From: an uncultured Sulfitobacter sp.
GTDB taxonomy: Bacteria; Pseudomonadota; Alphaproteobacteria; Rhodobacterales; Rhodobacteraceae
NCBI RefSeq assembly: GCF_947497275.1
Contig: NZ_CANMFS010000001.1
Span: 62,001 to 126,000 of the forward strand
Reading direction: 5' to 3'
DNA: 64,000 bases
The first letter of the stretch is position 1, and every line of letters starts with the position of its first letter. Below, one piece after another: positions 24,628 to 32,789 of the stretch. The notes beneath the pieces are model-generated. The model made no database searches, was not told the origin of the DNA, and was given only the letters and a program-made list of their open reading frames with translations. A program made the translations under genes and the position numbers.

Positions 24628-25674
24628 ATGAAGATATTGACTGTATTTCCGCTTAGCGTTGCGCTGGCGTTGACTGTTTCGGCCGCACATGCGCGCACTT
24701 TGAGCTTTTCCAGCTCGTCCCCGCCCAGTGCTGCAACTTCGGAAGTTCTCAAGGAATGGGCCGAGGACTTGGCCGAGGCGACCGATGGAGAACTGGAAGT
24801 CGAGTTCTATTGGCAGCAATCGCTGTCAAAGCTGGGCGACAACCTCGACGCGGTTGCCAGCGGGCTGGCCGACATGGCGGTGGTCGTGCCAGCCTATTCG
24901 CGGCAGAAACTCCCGCTGAACTACTTGTCCTCGACATCGACCGGTACGGGCGACCCTTGGGTGATCTCGAAGGCCTGGCGCGCGACGCGCGACGCATTTC
25001 CCGCCATCACCGAGGAAGAGGTAAATGAAAACGTCAAGTTCCTGGCCATCGAATCCATCGGCCCGGTGATCTTCGTAGGTGACAAGATCTACAAGTCGCC
25101 CGAGGATTTCGACAACGCCACCATGCGTCTGTCGAGCCATTATGCCTTTGCCGCGCAGAATTCAGGGTGGGACGTGAACCCAGCGCGCATCCGCTCCCCC
25201 GAGACTTATACCTCGCTGGAAAAAGGTACAATTTCCGGCGCCACCACCTATGCGAACCAACTCTACCCGTTCCGGCTCAACGAGGTGGCGGACTATGTCA
25301 CGCGGCCGGATCTGGGCCAGCATTCGAGCATGTACTACATCAATCTCGATGTGTGGAAGGATCTCTCCGACAGCGAGCGTGAGGTCATCGAGGCGTCGCT
25401 GGATGATCTGAACAAGGCCTTCGCCAAGGCCGAGGTGAACGAGGCCGCTTCTGTGTTCGACCGAGTTCAGAAGGACGAAACCTATCCGATGGAGATTTAT
25501 GAGCTGACCGACGAGGAACGCGCGGTTTGGGCCGAGGCGCTGGCGCCGTCCTATGCCAACAACGTGTCCAAGGCGGCGCAGGTGAACCCTGCGGCCCCCG
25601 AAATCGGCGAGGCCTACCGGGCCAATCGCGAAGCCGCTGCCGAAGAGTTGAAAACGGGCGACTATCCCTGGTGA
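24628..25674 (+). CDS. dctP: TRAP transporter solute-binding protein (DctP family)
   Basis: Periplasmic receptor of a TRAP transporter, 348 residues, with a signal peptide (MKILTVFPLSVALALTVSAAHA). GGGAGGG lies before the start. The mature part shows LKEWAEDLAEATDGELEVEFYW, the usual first helix and strand of DctP, and a C-terminal DLSDSEREVIEASLDD stretch. The conserved Arg that binds carboxylate is probably in TMRLSSH near residue 168. Its substrate is most likely the (di)carboxylic acid degraded by the neighbouring operon. The small and large permease genes follow. Confidence 0.9.
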   Translation: MKILTVFPLSVALALTVSAAHARTLSFSSSSPPSAATSEVLKEWAEDLAEATDGELEVEFYWQQSLSKLGDNLDAVASGLADMAVVVPAYSRQKLPLNYLSSTSTGTGDPWVISKAWRATRDAFPAITEEEVNENVKFLAIESIGPVIFVGDKIYKSPEDFDNATMRLSSHYAFAAQNSGWDVNPARIRSPETYTSLEKGTISGATTYANQLYPFRLNEVADYVTRPDLGQHSSMYYINLDVWKDLSDSEREVIEASLDDLNKAFAKAEVNEAASVFDRVQKDETYPMEIYELTDEERAVWAEALAPSYANNVSKAAQVNPAAPEIGEAYRANREAAAEELKTGDYPW

Positions 25675-25784
25675 TCCGACAGATCGGTTCCCGTCGAGGG
25701 GCCGGTCGTTTTCCCGGTTGGACCCTTAACTTGATCCGTCTCCCCCCCCCGATTCCGGAGCGGTGGTTCTGAAAGGACGCGCGC

Positions 25785-26588
25785 GTGTTCACTTTCTTCA
25801 TATACCGGCACCTGATCGCCCAGGCTGACAGTTTCTGGACGGTGCAGCATATTCTCTCTTTATGGCTCCTTGCGGTGCTATTCGATGTGTTGGCGCTGTT
25901 GCTGCTCTATGTTGCGGCGCGATCCCTTCAAGCCGCCGGAGAAGGCCCCGGCGGTGAGCGGGCCAGAGCCGCGCTTCAGAAGCTCGCCGACCGGATACGC
26001 CGCATCGACCATATGATCCTGTGGGTCGCGGGGGCCGTTCTGGCCGTCATGGTCCTGATCACCTTCGTCTCGGTGATTGGGCGCGCAACATACAAGCCGT
26101 TACCCGATGACATCACGGCGGCGGAATGGGCGCTGGTCCTGATGGTGTCGCTGATGCTGGGCACGTTGCAGGGGCGGGAGGATCACATCGAGGTCACAGC
26201 GCTGTCGGACACGCTGTCCTATCGGTGGAACTTGTACCTGCGGGTGTTCGGATGTCTTGTCGGGGTCGTTGCGGTTACGCGGCTCTGCATGGTGTCGTTC
26301 GAGGAGGTGCCGGACAGCTTTCTCGAGATCACCTACGGCTCAATCTACGAATTGCCATCCTGGCCGCCGCGGCTGTTCTTCATGGTCGGCCTTGCCTGGT
26401 GGCTGACCCGGATCGCAATTCAGTTCGTGATGCTGCCGGTGCTGATACGCTTGGATGCGCGCGATCAACTAGGTGATTTCGGCCCCGTGCCCCTGTTGTC
26501 GCAAACCGGCACGGGCGAGGGCGAACTGGATCTATCGGAGCTGGTCGATCACCAGTCAGCCAAGGTGGGAGGCGCGCGTGGAACGTGA
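25785..26588 (+). CDS. dctQ: TRAP transporter small permease (DctQ family), N-terminally extended
   Basis: Small integral membrane subunit, 267 residues, longer than the usual 160-200. GTG start after GAAAGGA. A first extra membrane helix (LSLWLLAVLFDVLALLLLYVA) and a linker precede the normal four-helix DctQ domain (from IDHMILWVAGAVLAV), which contains the GTLQGREDHIEV loop typical of the family. The acidic C-terminal tail overlaps the start of the large subunit by 11 bases. A 110-bp gap separates it from dctP. Confidence 0.85.
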   Translation: MFTFFIYRHLIAQADSFWTVQHILSLWLLAVLFDVLALLLLYVAARSLQAAGEGPGGERARAALQKLADRIRRIDHMILWVAGAVLAVMVLITFVSVIGRATYKPLPDDITAAEWALVLMVSLMLGTLQGREDHIEVTALSDTLSYRWNLYLRVFGCLVGVVAVTRLCMVSFEEVPDSFLEITYGSIYELPSWPPRLFFMVGLAWWLTRIAIQFVMLPVLIRLDARDQLGDFGPVPLLSQTGTGEGELDLSELVDHQSAKVGGARGT

Positions 26589-27972
26589 ACTGATCGGCGG
26601 TATCGGGGTCATCTTGATGATCTTGCTTTTGTTCCTGCGCGTGCCGGTGGCATTTGCGCTGTTGGGGGTTGGCTGGGGCGGCGTGGCCATCCTGCGCTCG
26701 ACCGGGGCGGCGGACGCGGTGCTGTCGGCCGACACCTTCGGCAGCCTGCTTAATTTCGACCTCACCACGATCCCCAGTTTCATGCTGATGGGGTATATCG
26801 CCTACGTCGCCGGTTTCACCCGCGAGGTTTATGACGCCGCGCGTGTGCTGTTCGGGCGTCTTCCCGGTGGACTGGCCGCCGCCTCGACCATGGGCTGCGC
26901 GGCCTTCGCCGCCGTCTCCGGTTCCAGTCTGGCGACCGCCGCCGCGATGGGCAAGATCGCGGTGCCGGAGATGCTCAGGCGCGGCTACGACAAGGGTCTG
27001 GCCACAGGCGTGGTCGCGGCGTCGGGTACATTGGGGTCACTGATCCCGCCCAGCGTCCTGATGATCCTCTATGCGGTGTTCACACAGCAATCAATCGCGC
27101 TGCTGTTCATTGCCGGTATCCTGCCGGGTATCCTGTCGGCAGGTATCTATATCGCAATGATCTTGATTCGCGCCCGGGCCAACCCGGACCTGGCGCCGGG
27201 TATGGCGGAACGAATTCCGTTCCGCGAGAAACTGCGCTCGCTCAAGGGCACGTGGGCAATCACGCTGCTGTTCATCTTGGTGATGGGTGGAATTATGGTC
27301 GGGTTTTTCACCCCGATGGAGGCCGGGGCTATCGGGGCTTCCGGGGCCTTCCTGATTGCATTGCTTGCGGGGCGCTTGACGCGGGCCAAGCTGGGGCGCG
27401 CTTTTCTCGACACCCTGCGCCAAAGCGGGTCGATCTTTGCCATCATCTTTGGCGCTCATGTCTTCACCCGGTTCATGGCCCTGTCCGGTCTGGGTCAGTG
27501 GCTGGCCGATATTGCAACCAGCTACAGCGACCAGGCGGTGCCAGTGATCATCGCGCTGTCAGTGATCTATATCGTGCTGGGAACTTTTATCGGGCCGATC
27601 GAGATCATGCTGATCACACTGCCCATCGTGGTGCCGGTGGTCGAAAGTTATGACATCTCGCTGCTTTGGTTCGGGATCATCATGATCAAATATCTTGAGA
27701 TCGGGTTGATCACGCCACCATTAGGATTCAACGTGTTCATGATAAGTTCGGTGGTCGGCCGATCCGTGCCGATCAGTACGATTTTCCGCGGGGTGCTGTG
27801 GTTTCTGGCCATGGACGTTGTAACACTCGCGCTGCTCATCGGGGTGCCGGCCATCACGTTGTTCCTGCCGGAGCTTTACACCGACTGGATGTCCTATCTG
27901 CGCACCGCGAACCTGGAGGCCGGTGAGGCGATCTGGCTGTGGCTGACCGCGGGCGCAAGCTCGGGCGCGTGA
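26578..27972 (+). CDS. dctM: TRAP transporter large permease (DctM family)
   Basis: Membrane subunit that moves solute with Na+ or H+, 464 residues, about 12 helices. Start chosen at GTG 26578 (VERELIGGIGV), which gives the normal DctM N-terminus; the frame is open further upstream inside dctQ. Family stretches include AFAAVSGSSLATAAAMGKIAVPEM near residue 105, SGTLGSLIPPSVLMI near 145 and TPPLGFNVFMIS near 380. It is the last gene of the transporter, ending only 11 bases before the left end of the second IS3 remnant. Confidence 0.9.
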   Translation: MERELIGGIGVILMILLLFLRVPVAFALLGVGWGGVAILRSTGAADAVLSADTFGSLLNFDLTTIPSFMLMGYIAYVAGFTREVYDAARVLFGRLPGGLAAASTMGCAAFAAVSGSSLATAAAMGKIAVPEMLRRGYDKGLATGVVAASGTLGSLIPPSVLMILYAVFTQQSIALLFIAGILPGILSAGIYIAMILIRARANPDLAPGMAERIPFREKLRSLKGTWAITLLFILVMGGIMVGFFTPMEAGAIGASGAFLIALLAGRLTRAKLGRAFLDTLRQSGSIFAIIFGAHVFTRFMALSGLGQWLADIATSYSDQAVPVIIALSVIYIVLGTFIGPIEIMLITLPIVVPVVESYDISLLWFGIIMIKYLEIGLITPPLGFNVFMISSVVGRSVPISTIFRGVLWFLAMDVVTLALLIGVPAITLFLPELYTDWMSYLRTANLEAGEAIWLWLTAGASSGA

Positions 27973-27982
27973 TGAAAAGACC

Positions 27983-28088
27983 TGTCAGAGGTGTTCGCGG
28001 AAATTCAGGCCAGTCGTTAAGGTGGATAGCATGACGAGAGAAGTGATCCGAAATGAAGAAACGAAAGAACCATTCACCTGAGTTTCAG
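27983..28088 (+). mobile_element. Left-end remnant of another IS3-family element
   Basis: Begins with TGTCAGAGGTGTTCGCGG, which looks like an IS3-family terminal inverted repeat, followed by a leader and ATG 28053 coding MKKRKNHSPEF, the start of OrfA in the IS3 group (typically MKKRRNHSPEFKAKVALE). After about 11 codons the similarity stops, and the same frame continues into the integrase-like sequence. It is a different IS3 subgroup from the remnant at 16488. Confidence 0.6.
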
Positions 28089-28976
28089 ACCCCAGAGTTT
28101 TGGCAGGAATACGCGGATATTCTGGCAGGGGAGGCGCCGCCTACACGCGTTAATACCCGCAACATTGCGGCGCTCGTCAAAGACTATCTCAGTTCGCCTC
28201 GCTAAACACGGTTCAAGCCGCGCACTGCGCTGGACTACGACAAGTATCTCGATTTCTTCTTGTCGATCATGGCAGGTATCAATCTGGCCATATGCGACGT
28301 AAAGATGTGATCAGAGAAGGCATATTCCGCAAATTACTCTTTGCGGGTGCTGCGTGTCCTCATGGAGCATTGCGTTGATCTGGGTTGGCGCGACGACAAT
28401 CCGGTAAAGGGTGCGCCTGAACTGAAAACCGGAAAGGTCGCGCAGGAGCCTTGGCCGCAGGATCTGTTAAACGTCTACCGAACTGCTTACCCGCTTGGGA
28501 CGCGAGAACGGCTGGTTATGGAGCTTTGCGTTGGCACGGGTCAGCGGATTGGCGATGTTCTCGAAATGCGCTGGTCTGATATTCAGGACGGTGCATTCTT
28601 GATCCGCCAGAACAAGACGGGCAAGGAACTCTGGGTTCCGATCCTGCCTGAACTGAGCGCGGCCCTTGGGGCTGCAAGCCGTCATTCAGTTTTCGTCCTG
28701 ACAAATGAGCGGGGCGCGAACCGCTGGCCTTATCGCGGCGCGTCCCAAGCGGTGCGGAACGTCCGCGAGAAGATCGGGGCAGTGGACTATGATATCCACA
28801 GTTGGCGCTACAACGCGGCTTGTGAGTTGCTCGAAGCCGGATGTAGCGATGATTTGATTGCTGACGTGACAGGTCAAAGCCAGGCGATGGTTCTGCACTA
28901 CACCAAGAAGGTCCGCCAGAAGATGCGCGCCATCGAAGCGCAGCAAGAGCGAACAGAACAAAAACGGAATGTTTAG
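28053..28976 (+). pseudogene. Disrupted tyrosine integrase fused to an IS3 orfA start
   Basis: One frame from 28053 to 28976 with stops at 28203 and 28308. After MKKRKNHSPEF comes an integrase N-terminal domain (TPEFWQEYADILAGEAPP, then YLSSPR-stop-TRFKPRTALDYDKYLDFF), and after the second stop a nearly complete core-binding plus catalytic domain. From TTG 28341 that part is 211 residues: R69 in TGQRIGDVL, K92, H153-x-x-R156 in IHSWRY and Y187 in LHYTKK are the catalytic set; the usual His of the TGHS box is Gln (TGQSQ). The N-terminal stops make the full integrase inactive. It points toward tRNA-Cys, 61 bases further on. Confidence 0.75.
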
Positions 28977-29037
28977 ACGTTTGTTTAGACTTTCAACTGG
29001 GCTGGATCACTCGATCTGCTAAGTCATTGAAAGTAAA

Positions 29038-29111
29038 TGGAGGCGAGTAGGAGAATCGAACTCCTGTACACGGATTTGCAATCCGCTGCGTAACCACTCC
29101 GCCAACTCGCC
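29038..29111 (-). tRNA. tRNA-Cys (GCA)
   Basis: Read on the minus strand the 74 bases begin GGCGAGTTGGCGGAG, have the anticodon loop TTGCAAA (anticodon GCA) and the T-arm GGAGTTCGATTCTCC, and end CTCGCC-T-CCA with an encoded CCA. The acceptor stem GGCGAG/CTCGCC pairs perfectly. Its 3' end faces the disrupted integrase, the usual layout for a tRNA used as an integration site. Confidence 0.95.
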
Positions 29112-29309
29112 ACCTGCGCTTTGCTATAAACCGGCGCTTGAGACGCTGCAAGGGTGAACATCCGCGTGTCATGCTCTGTGACGGAGGAAGCGTGCCCTGC
29201 AGGACGCGCTGGCGGGTTAAACCGCCGCAGTGCCGGATGCGGCGTTGCTGCTGGCTTGTTGTTGTGCAACATTTGGCGCAACTGGATTCTGCAGAGACGA
29301 GCTTCCCTC

Positions 29310-29963
29310 ATGACCGATTTTACCGCCCGACGTACGATGATGGTTGACACGCAGGTGCGCCCTTCCGATGTCACGAAATTCCCGATTATCGACGCGATGC
29401 TGGGTGTTGCGCGCGAAGATTTCGTTCCGGTGGCAAAGCGCGAAGCCGCGTATGCGGGGGAAGACCTCGATCTTGGACAAGGGCGTGTCCTGGTCGAGCC
29501 GCGCACGCTTGCAAAAATGCTGGATGCCCTCGCTATTGAGGGCAACGAGCTTGTTCTTGATATAGGCTGCACCTTGGGGTACTCGACAGCCGTGATCGCG
29601 CGCATGGCCGAAGCGGTCGTGGCCGTCGAGGAAGACGAGGCCATGGCGCACGAAGCGCAGTCCGCGCTTATCGAGGCGGGCGCCGACAACGCAGTCGTGC
29701 ATACCGGACCGCTGGCCGAAGGGGCTGCCCAGCATGGTCCCTACGATGCGGTCGTGATTCAGGGCGGCGTTCAGACGGTTCCTTCGACAATTGTCGACCA
29801 GTTGAAAGACGGAGGCCGGATCGGTTGCATTTTCATGGATGGACCGCTGGGCGAGGCGCGCATCGGGCGTAAGCGCGGTGACAAGATAAGCTGGCGGCTT
29901 GCATTCAATGCGACCGCGGCGGTTTTGCCGGGTTTTGGTAAGAAAAAACAATTCGTTTTGTAG
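29310..29963 (+). CDS. pcm: Protein-L-isoaspartate O-methyltransferase
   Basis: A 217-residue SAM-dependent methyltransferase that repairs isoaspartyl residues in damaged proteins. Start at ATG 29310 (MTDFTARRTMMVDTQVRP), which agrees with Rhodobacteraceae homologues; the open frame further upstream is non-coding. Motif I reads VLDIGCTLGYSTAV near residue 78, a slightly changed form of the usual EIGTGSGY, and AVEEDEAMA follows. It precedes tolC with 54 bases between, a pairing I recognise from this family of bacteria. Confidence 0.85.
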   Translation: MTDFTARRTMMVDTQVRPSDVTKFPIIDAMLGVAREDFVPVAKREAAYAGEDLDLGQGRVLVEPRTLAKMLDALAIEGNELVLDIGCTLGYSTAVIARMAEAVVAVEEDEAMAHEAQSALIEAGADNAVVHTGPLAEGAAQHGPYDAVVIQGGVQTVPSTIVDQLKDGGRIGCIFMDGPLGEARIGRKRGDKISWRLAFNATAAVLPGFGKKKQFVL

Positions 29964-29974
29964 GCGCAACATTT

Positions 29975-29991
29975 CCGGACCTGTGGTCCGG
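29975..29991 (+). terminator. Hairpin between pcm and tolC
   Basis: CCGGACC-TGT-GGTCCGG is a perfect 7-bp stem with a 3-base loop, 12 bases after the pcm stop. No T-run follows. It may be a weak terminator or a processing site between the two genes. Confidence 0.45.
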
Positions 29992-30017
29992 GGGCCTAGG
30001 GCTCGAAAACGTAAGGG

Positions 30018-31457
30018 ATGCAAATGGGTATCGTAAAGATCAAGGGCGGAATACGCCGTATGATGGCGCAGACAATTCTGGTAAGTGTCGTGGCTTTCTC
30101 GGTCACGGCGCCCGGGGCGCGCGCCGAGACGCTGGCGGACGCCCTCGTCAGTGCGTACAAAACCTCCGGCCTATTGGACCAGAACCGCGCCTTGCTGCGT
30201 GCAGCGGATGAGGATGTGGCGCTTGCCGCCGCGGCGCTGAAACCGGTGATAGGGTGGACTGCATCCATCACGCAAAGCCTCGGGCGCGCACGGAGTGCGA
30301 CCTTTCCGACGATAAGCGATACCGACGCGTTGAACGCATCGGGGTCGCTGATCGCGGAACAATTGCTGTACGATTTTGGAGCGAGCGCATTTGGCACCGA
30401 AGCTGCGAAAGAAACTGTGCTCGCGACCCGCGAGACTCTTGTTTCGATCGAGCAGGATGTGCTTTTACGCGCGGTCGAGGCGTACATGGGCGTGATTGAA
30501 GCAGCCGAATTCGTAGATCTACGGCAGAACAACCTTCGGCTTCTGGGGCAGGAACTACGTGCCGCGCAGAACCGTTTCGAGGTCGGTGAAGTCACGCGCA
30601 CCGATGTGGCGCTTGCCGAAGCACAGCTCGCGAATGCGCAAAGCGGGCTCGCGACTGCGAAAGGGAATTTCCTGATTGCTGTCGAGGAGTTCCGGAGCAT
30701 TATCGGACGTCCGCCGGGAAGTCTTACGCCGCCGCCGCAGTTGCCCGATATCGCCTCCGATCTGGAAACGGCCAAGGCGCTTGCCGTACGTCGTCATCCG
30801 GCGCTCCGCGCCGTGCAGCACCGTGTTTCCGCGGCAGAATTGCAGATCAGGCGCGCCGAAGCCAACACGAAGCCCACGGTAAACCTGCAGGGCGCGATTT
30901 CTGCAAATGAGGCATTGGATTCGAACGCTTTCAATACCAGCGCATCCTTAGGTATCAACGCGGGGGGCACCATCTATGCGGGTGGAGCGCAGCCGGCGAG
31001 CATTCGTCGCGCGCAGGCATTACGCGATTCGGAGCGCGGAAATCTTCATGTGGTGCGCCGGAATATCGAACAAAACGTAGGCAATGCCTATGCGCGTCTC
31101 GCCTCTGCGCGTGCCACGCTCGCGGCATCCGACGGTCAGGTCCGCGCCGCGCGGATCGCGTTCCGCGGCGTGCGCGAAGAAGCGACGCTGGGCGCGCGAA
31201 CGACGCTGGATGTGCTTGATGCAGAACAGGCGCTGCTGGATGCCGAAGCGACAAGGATTTCGGCGCAGTCGCAGCTGTATGTGGCATCTTACGCGGTTCT
31301 GTCGTCGGTTGGACAGCTGACCGCGCGTGCCTTGGGCTTGCCCGTGCAGCTTTACGATCCTGCAGAATACTACAACCTGGTGAAAGACGGACCGTCGAAG
31401 CGTTCAAAGCAGGGGGCGCAGCTGGACCAGGTGCTTCAGAGGTTGCAGAAAAACTGA
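30018..31457 (+). CDS. tolC: TolC-family outer membrane protein
   Basis: Outer-membrane efflux/secretion channel protein, 479 residues. Start ATG 30018 after GTAAGGG; ATG 30024 is also possible. A signal peptide (residues ~14-35, TILVSVVAFSVTAPGARA) precedes ETLADALVSAYKTS, the typical TolC beginning. Two repeats of long alpha-helical coiled coil follow, with EVGEVTRTDVALAEAQLANAQ in the first half and GARTTLDVLDAEQALLDAE in the second, the usual pair of TolC tip motifs. It would partner inner-membrane ABC or RND pumps encoded elsewhere. Confidence 0.9.
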   Translation: MQMGIVKIKGGIRRMMAQTILVSVVAFSVTAPGARAETLADALVSAYKTSGLLDQNRALLRAADEDVALAAAALKPVIGWTASITQSLGRARSATFPTISDTDALNASGSLIAEQLLYDFGASAFGTEAAKETVLATRETLVSIEQDVLLRAVEAYMGVIEAAEFVDLRQNNLRLLGQELRAAQNRFEVGEVTRTDVALAEAQLANAQSGLATAKGNFLIAVEEFRSIIGRPPGSLTPPPQLPDIASDLETAKALAVRRHPALRAVQHRVSAAELQIRRAEANTKPTVNLQGAISANEALDSNAFNTSASLGINAGGTIYAGGAQPASIRRAQALRDSERGNLHVVRRNIEQNVGNAYARLASARATLAASDGQVRAARIAFRGVREEATLGARTTLDVLDAEQALLDAEATRISAQSQLYVASYAVLSSVGQLTARALGLPVQLYDPAEYYNLVKDGPSKRSKQGAQLDQVLQRLQKN

Positions 31458-31682
31458 GCAATCGTCCGCACTTTTTGGTGGATGCAGGAACGCGACCGAC
31501 CGGGGAGCTTAACGGTTTCAGGTGAAGCTGTCGGTCGATGCGCCATGTGGGCCCAAAGGGAAAAAGCACGCTTCATCACGCCGCTGCAACAGGCGTGATT
31601 TAATCTTTTCCAAACTTTTCCGAAGCATTGTGGGAATTTGAAGGCCGCGCTATCCTTTCACCCGAGCAGAGAGTGGTGATTT

Positions 31683-32786
31683 ATGTCGAAACCCGTCACG
31701 AATGAAGAGGTCGAAGATGTTCTGTCGTCGATCCGCCGTTTGGTGTCCGAAGATAAACGCCCGCTGGCAGGCTTGCGCAGCGCGCCGACCGGCCCATCGG
31801 CGCAACCGGCCAGCCCTGTAGCCGACGAAAAGGCTGAGAAGCTCGTCCTTACGCCCGCTTTGCGCGTACCGCAGGCGCCACCGGAAGCACAGGATGAGGG
31901 GCCGCTTGATCTTGGTCTGGTCGCGCGTCAGACGTGGATCGGACGCGATCCATCCGAAAAGCCGCAGAGCGTTGCACAGCAAGGCACGCTGGACGATGCG
32001 GACATCGCGGAGACACCGCAGGATACAGCCATGGATCCTAAGGAAAGAGCTTTGAATGATCTGGATGCCCTTGTTCAGGAAACCTTGGCAGGGAAGGTAT
32101 CGACGGATGCGGAAGACGCGAGCACAGATACTCAAGCTGTCAATGAGGCACCCGATGACTGGTCCGATCTCGTACCGGATCACGGAGATTCCCCGGACGA
32201 GGCTTACGCCGCCCACCAAGAGCAAGATGAAGAGCGTGATCGGCATTGGAACATAGAATTCGGTGACGTGCATGCAGAATGGTCCGATGAAGACGGCTCA
32301 TCGCTGGTCGGGCAGCCGACGGACGAACATGCGGATCCGGTGTTGACGGGCGATGGCGTGGCTTTAGATAAGACCGTGCCGCTCACAGCGAAAATCGCCG
32401 CTTTGGAAACCGCTATAGGTGCGATTCGTCAGGATTGGGAACCAGATGGAGCGGGCGACGACGATTATGCCGGCGCGCCTGCTGCCGCGATGGCGTGGGA
32501 AGATGACATTGACCTCGACGCGACGGGCAGTCCTCTTAACGATCACCCGCAGCAGGACCTTGACCACGAGCGTTCAAAAACCCCGGCGGACGAGGCAGAT
32601 TCAGAGGCCACCGCAGGACTGGCTTCGGATGATGGGTTGATGGACGAGGAGACGCTGCGCGATCTCGTCAGCGAAATAGTACGGTCCGAACTTCAGGGCG
32701 CTCTGGGAGAGCGTATTACACGTAACGTGCGCAAGCTGGTTCGGCGGGAGATCCACAGAGCTTTGACGGCGCAGGAGATGGAATAG
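31683..32786 (+). CDS. DUF2497 / PopZ-like polar organising protein
   Basis: A 367-residue acidic protein with the layout of the DUF2497 (PopZ-like) family. The N-terminal helix VEDVLSSIRRLVSEDKRP corresponds to the EILASIRRIISED start of PopZ; the middle ~270 residues are rich in Asp, Glu, Pro and Ala and likely disordered; the C-terminal helices (ETLRDLVSEIVRSELQGALG, RNVRKLVRREIHRAL) match the oligomerisation domain. PopZ forms a scaffold at the cell pole. The middle here is longer than in Caulobacter PopZ (177 residues). Role in this organism is inferred. Confidence 0.75.
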   Translation: MSKPVTNEEVEDVLSSIRRLVSEDKRPLAGLRSAPTGPSAQPASPVADEKAEKLVLTPALRVPQAPPEAQDEGPLDLGLVARQTWIGRDPSEKPQSVAQQGTLDDADIAETPQDTAMDPKERALNDLDALVQETLAGKVSTDAEDASTDTQAVNEAPDDWSDLVPDHGDSPDEAYAAHQEQDEERDRHWNIEFGDVHAEWSDEDGSSLVGQPTDEHADPVLTGDGVALDKTVPLTAKIAALETAIGAIRQDWEPDGAGDDDYAGAPAAAMAWEDDIDLDATGSPLNDHPQQDLDHERSKTPADEADSEATAGLASDDGLMDEETLRDLVSEIVRSELQGALGERITRNVRKLVRREIHRALTAQEME

Positions 32787-32789
32787 GCG

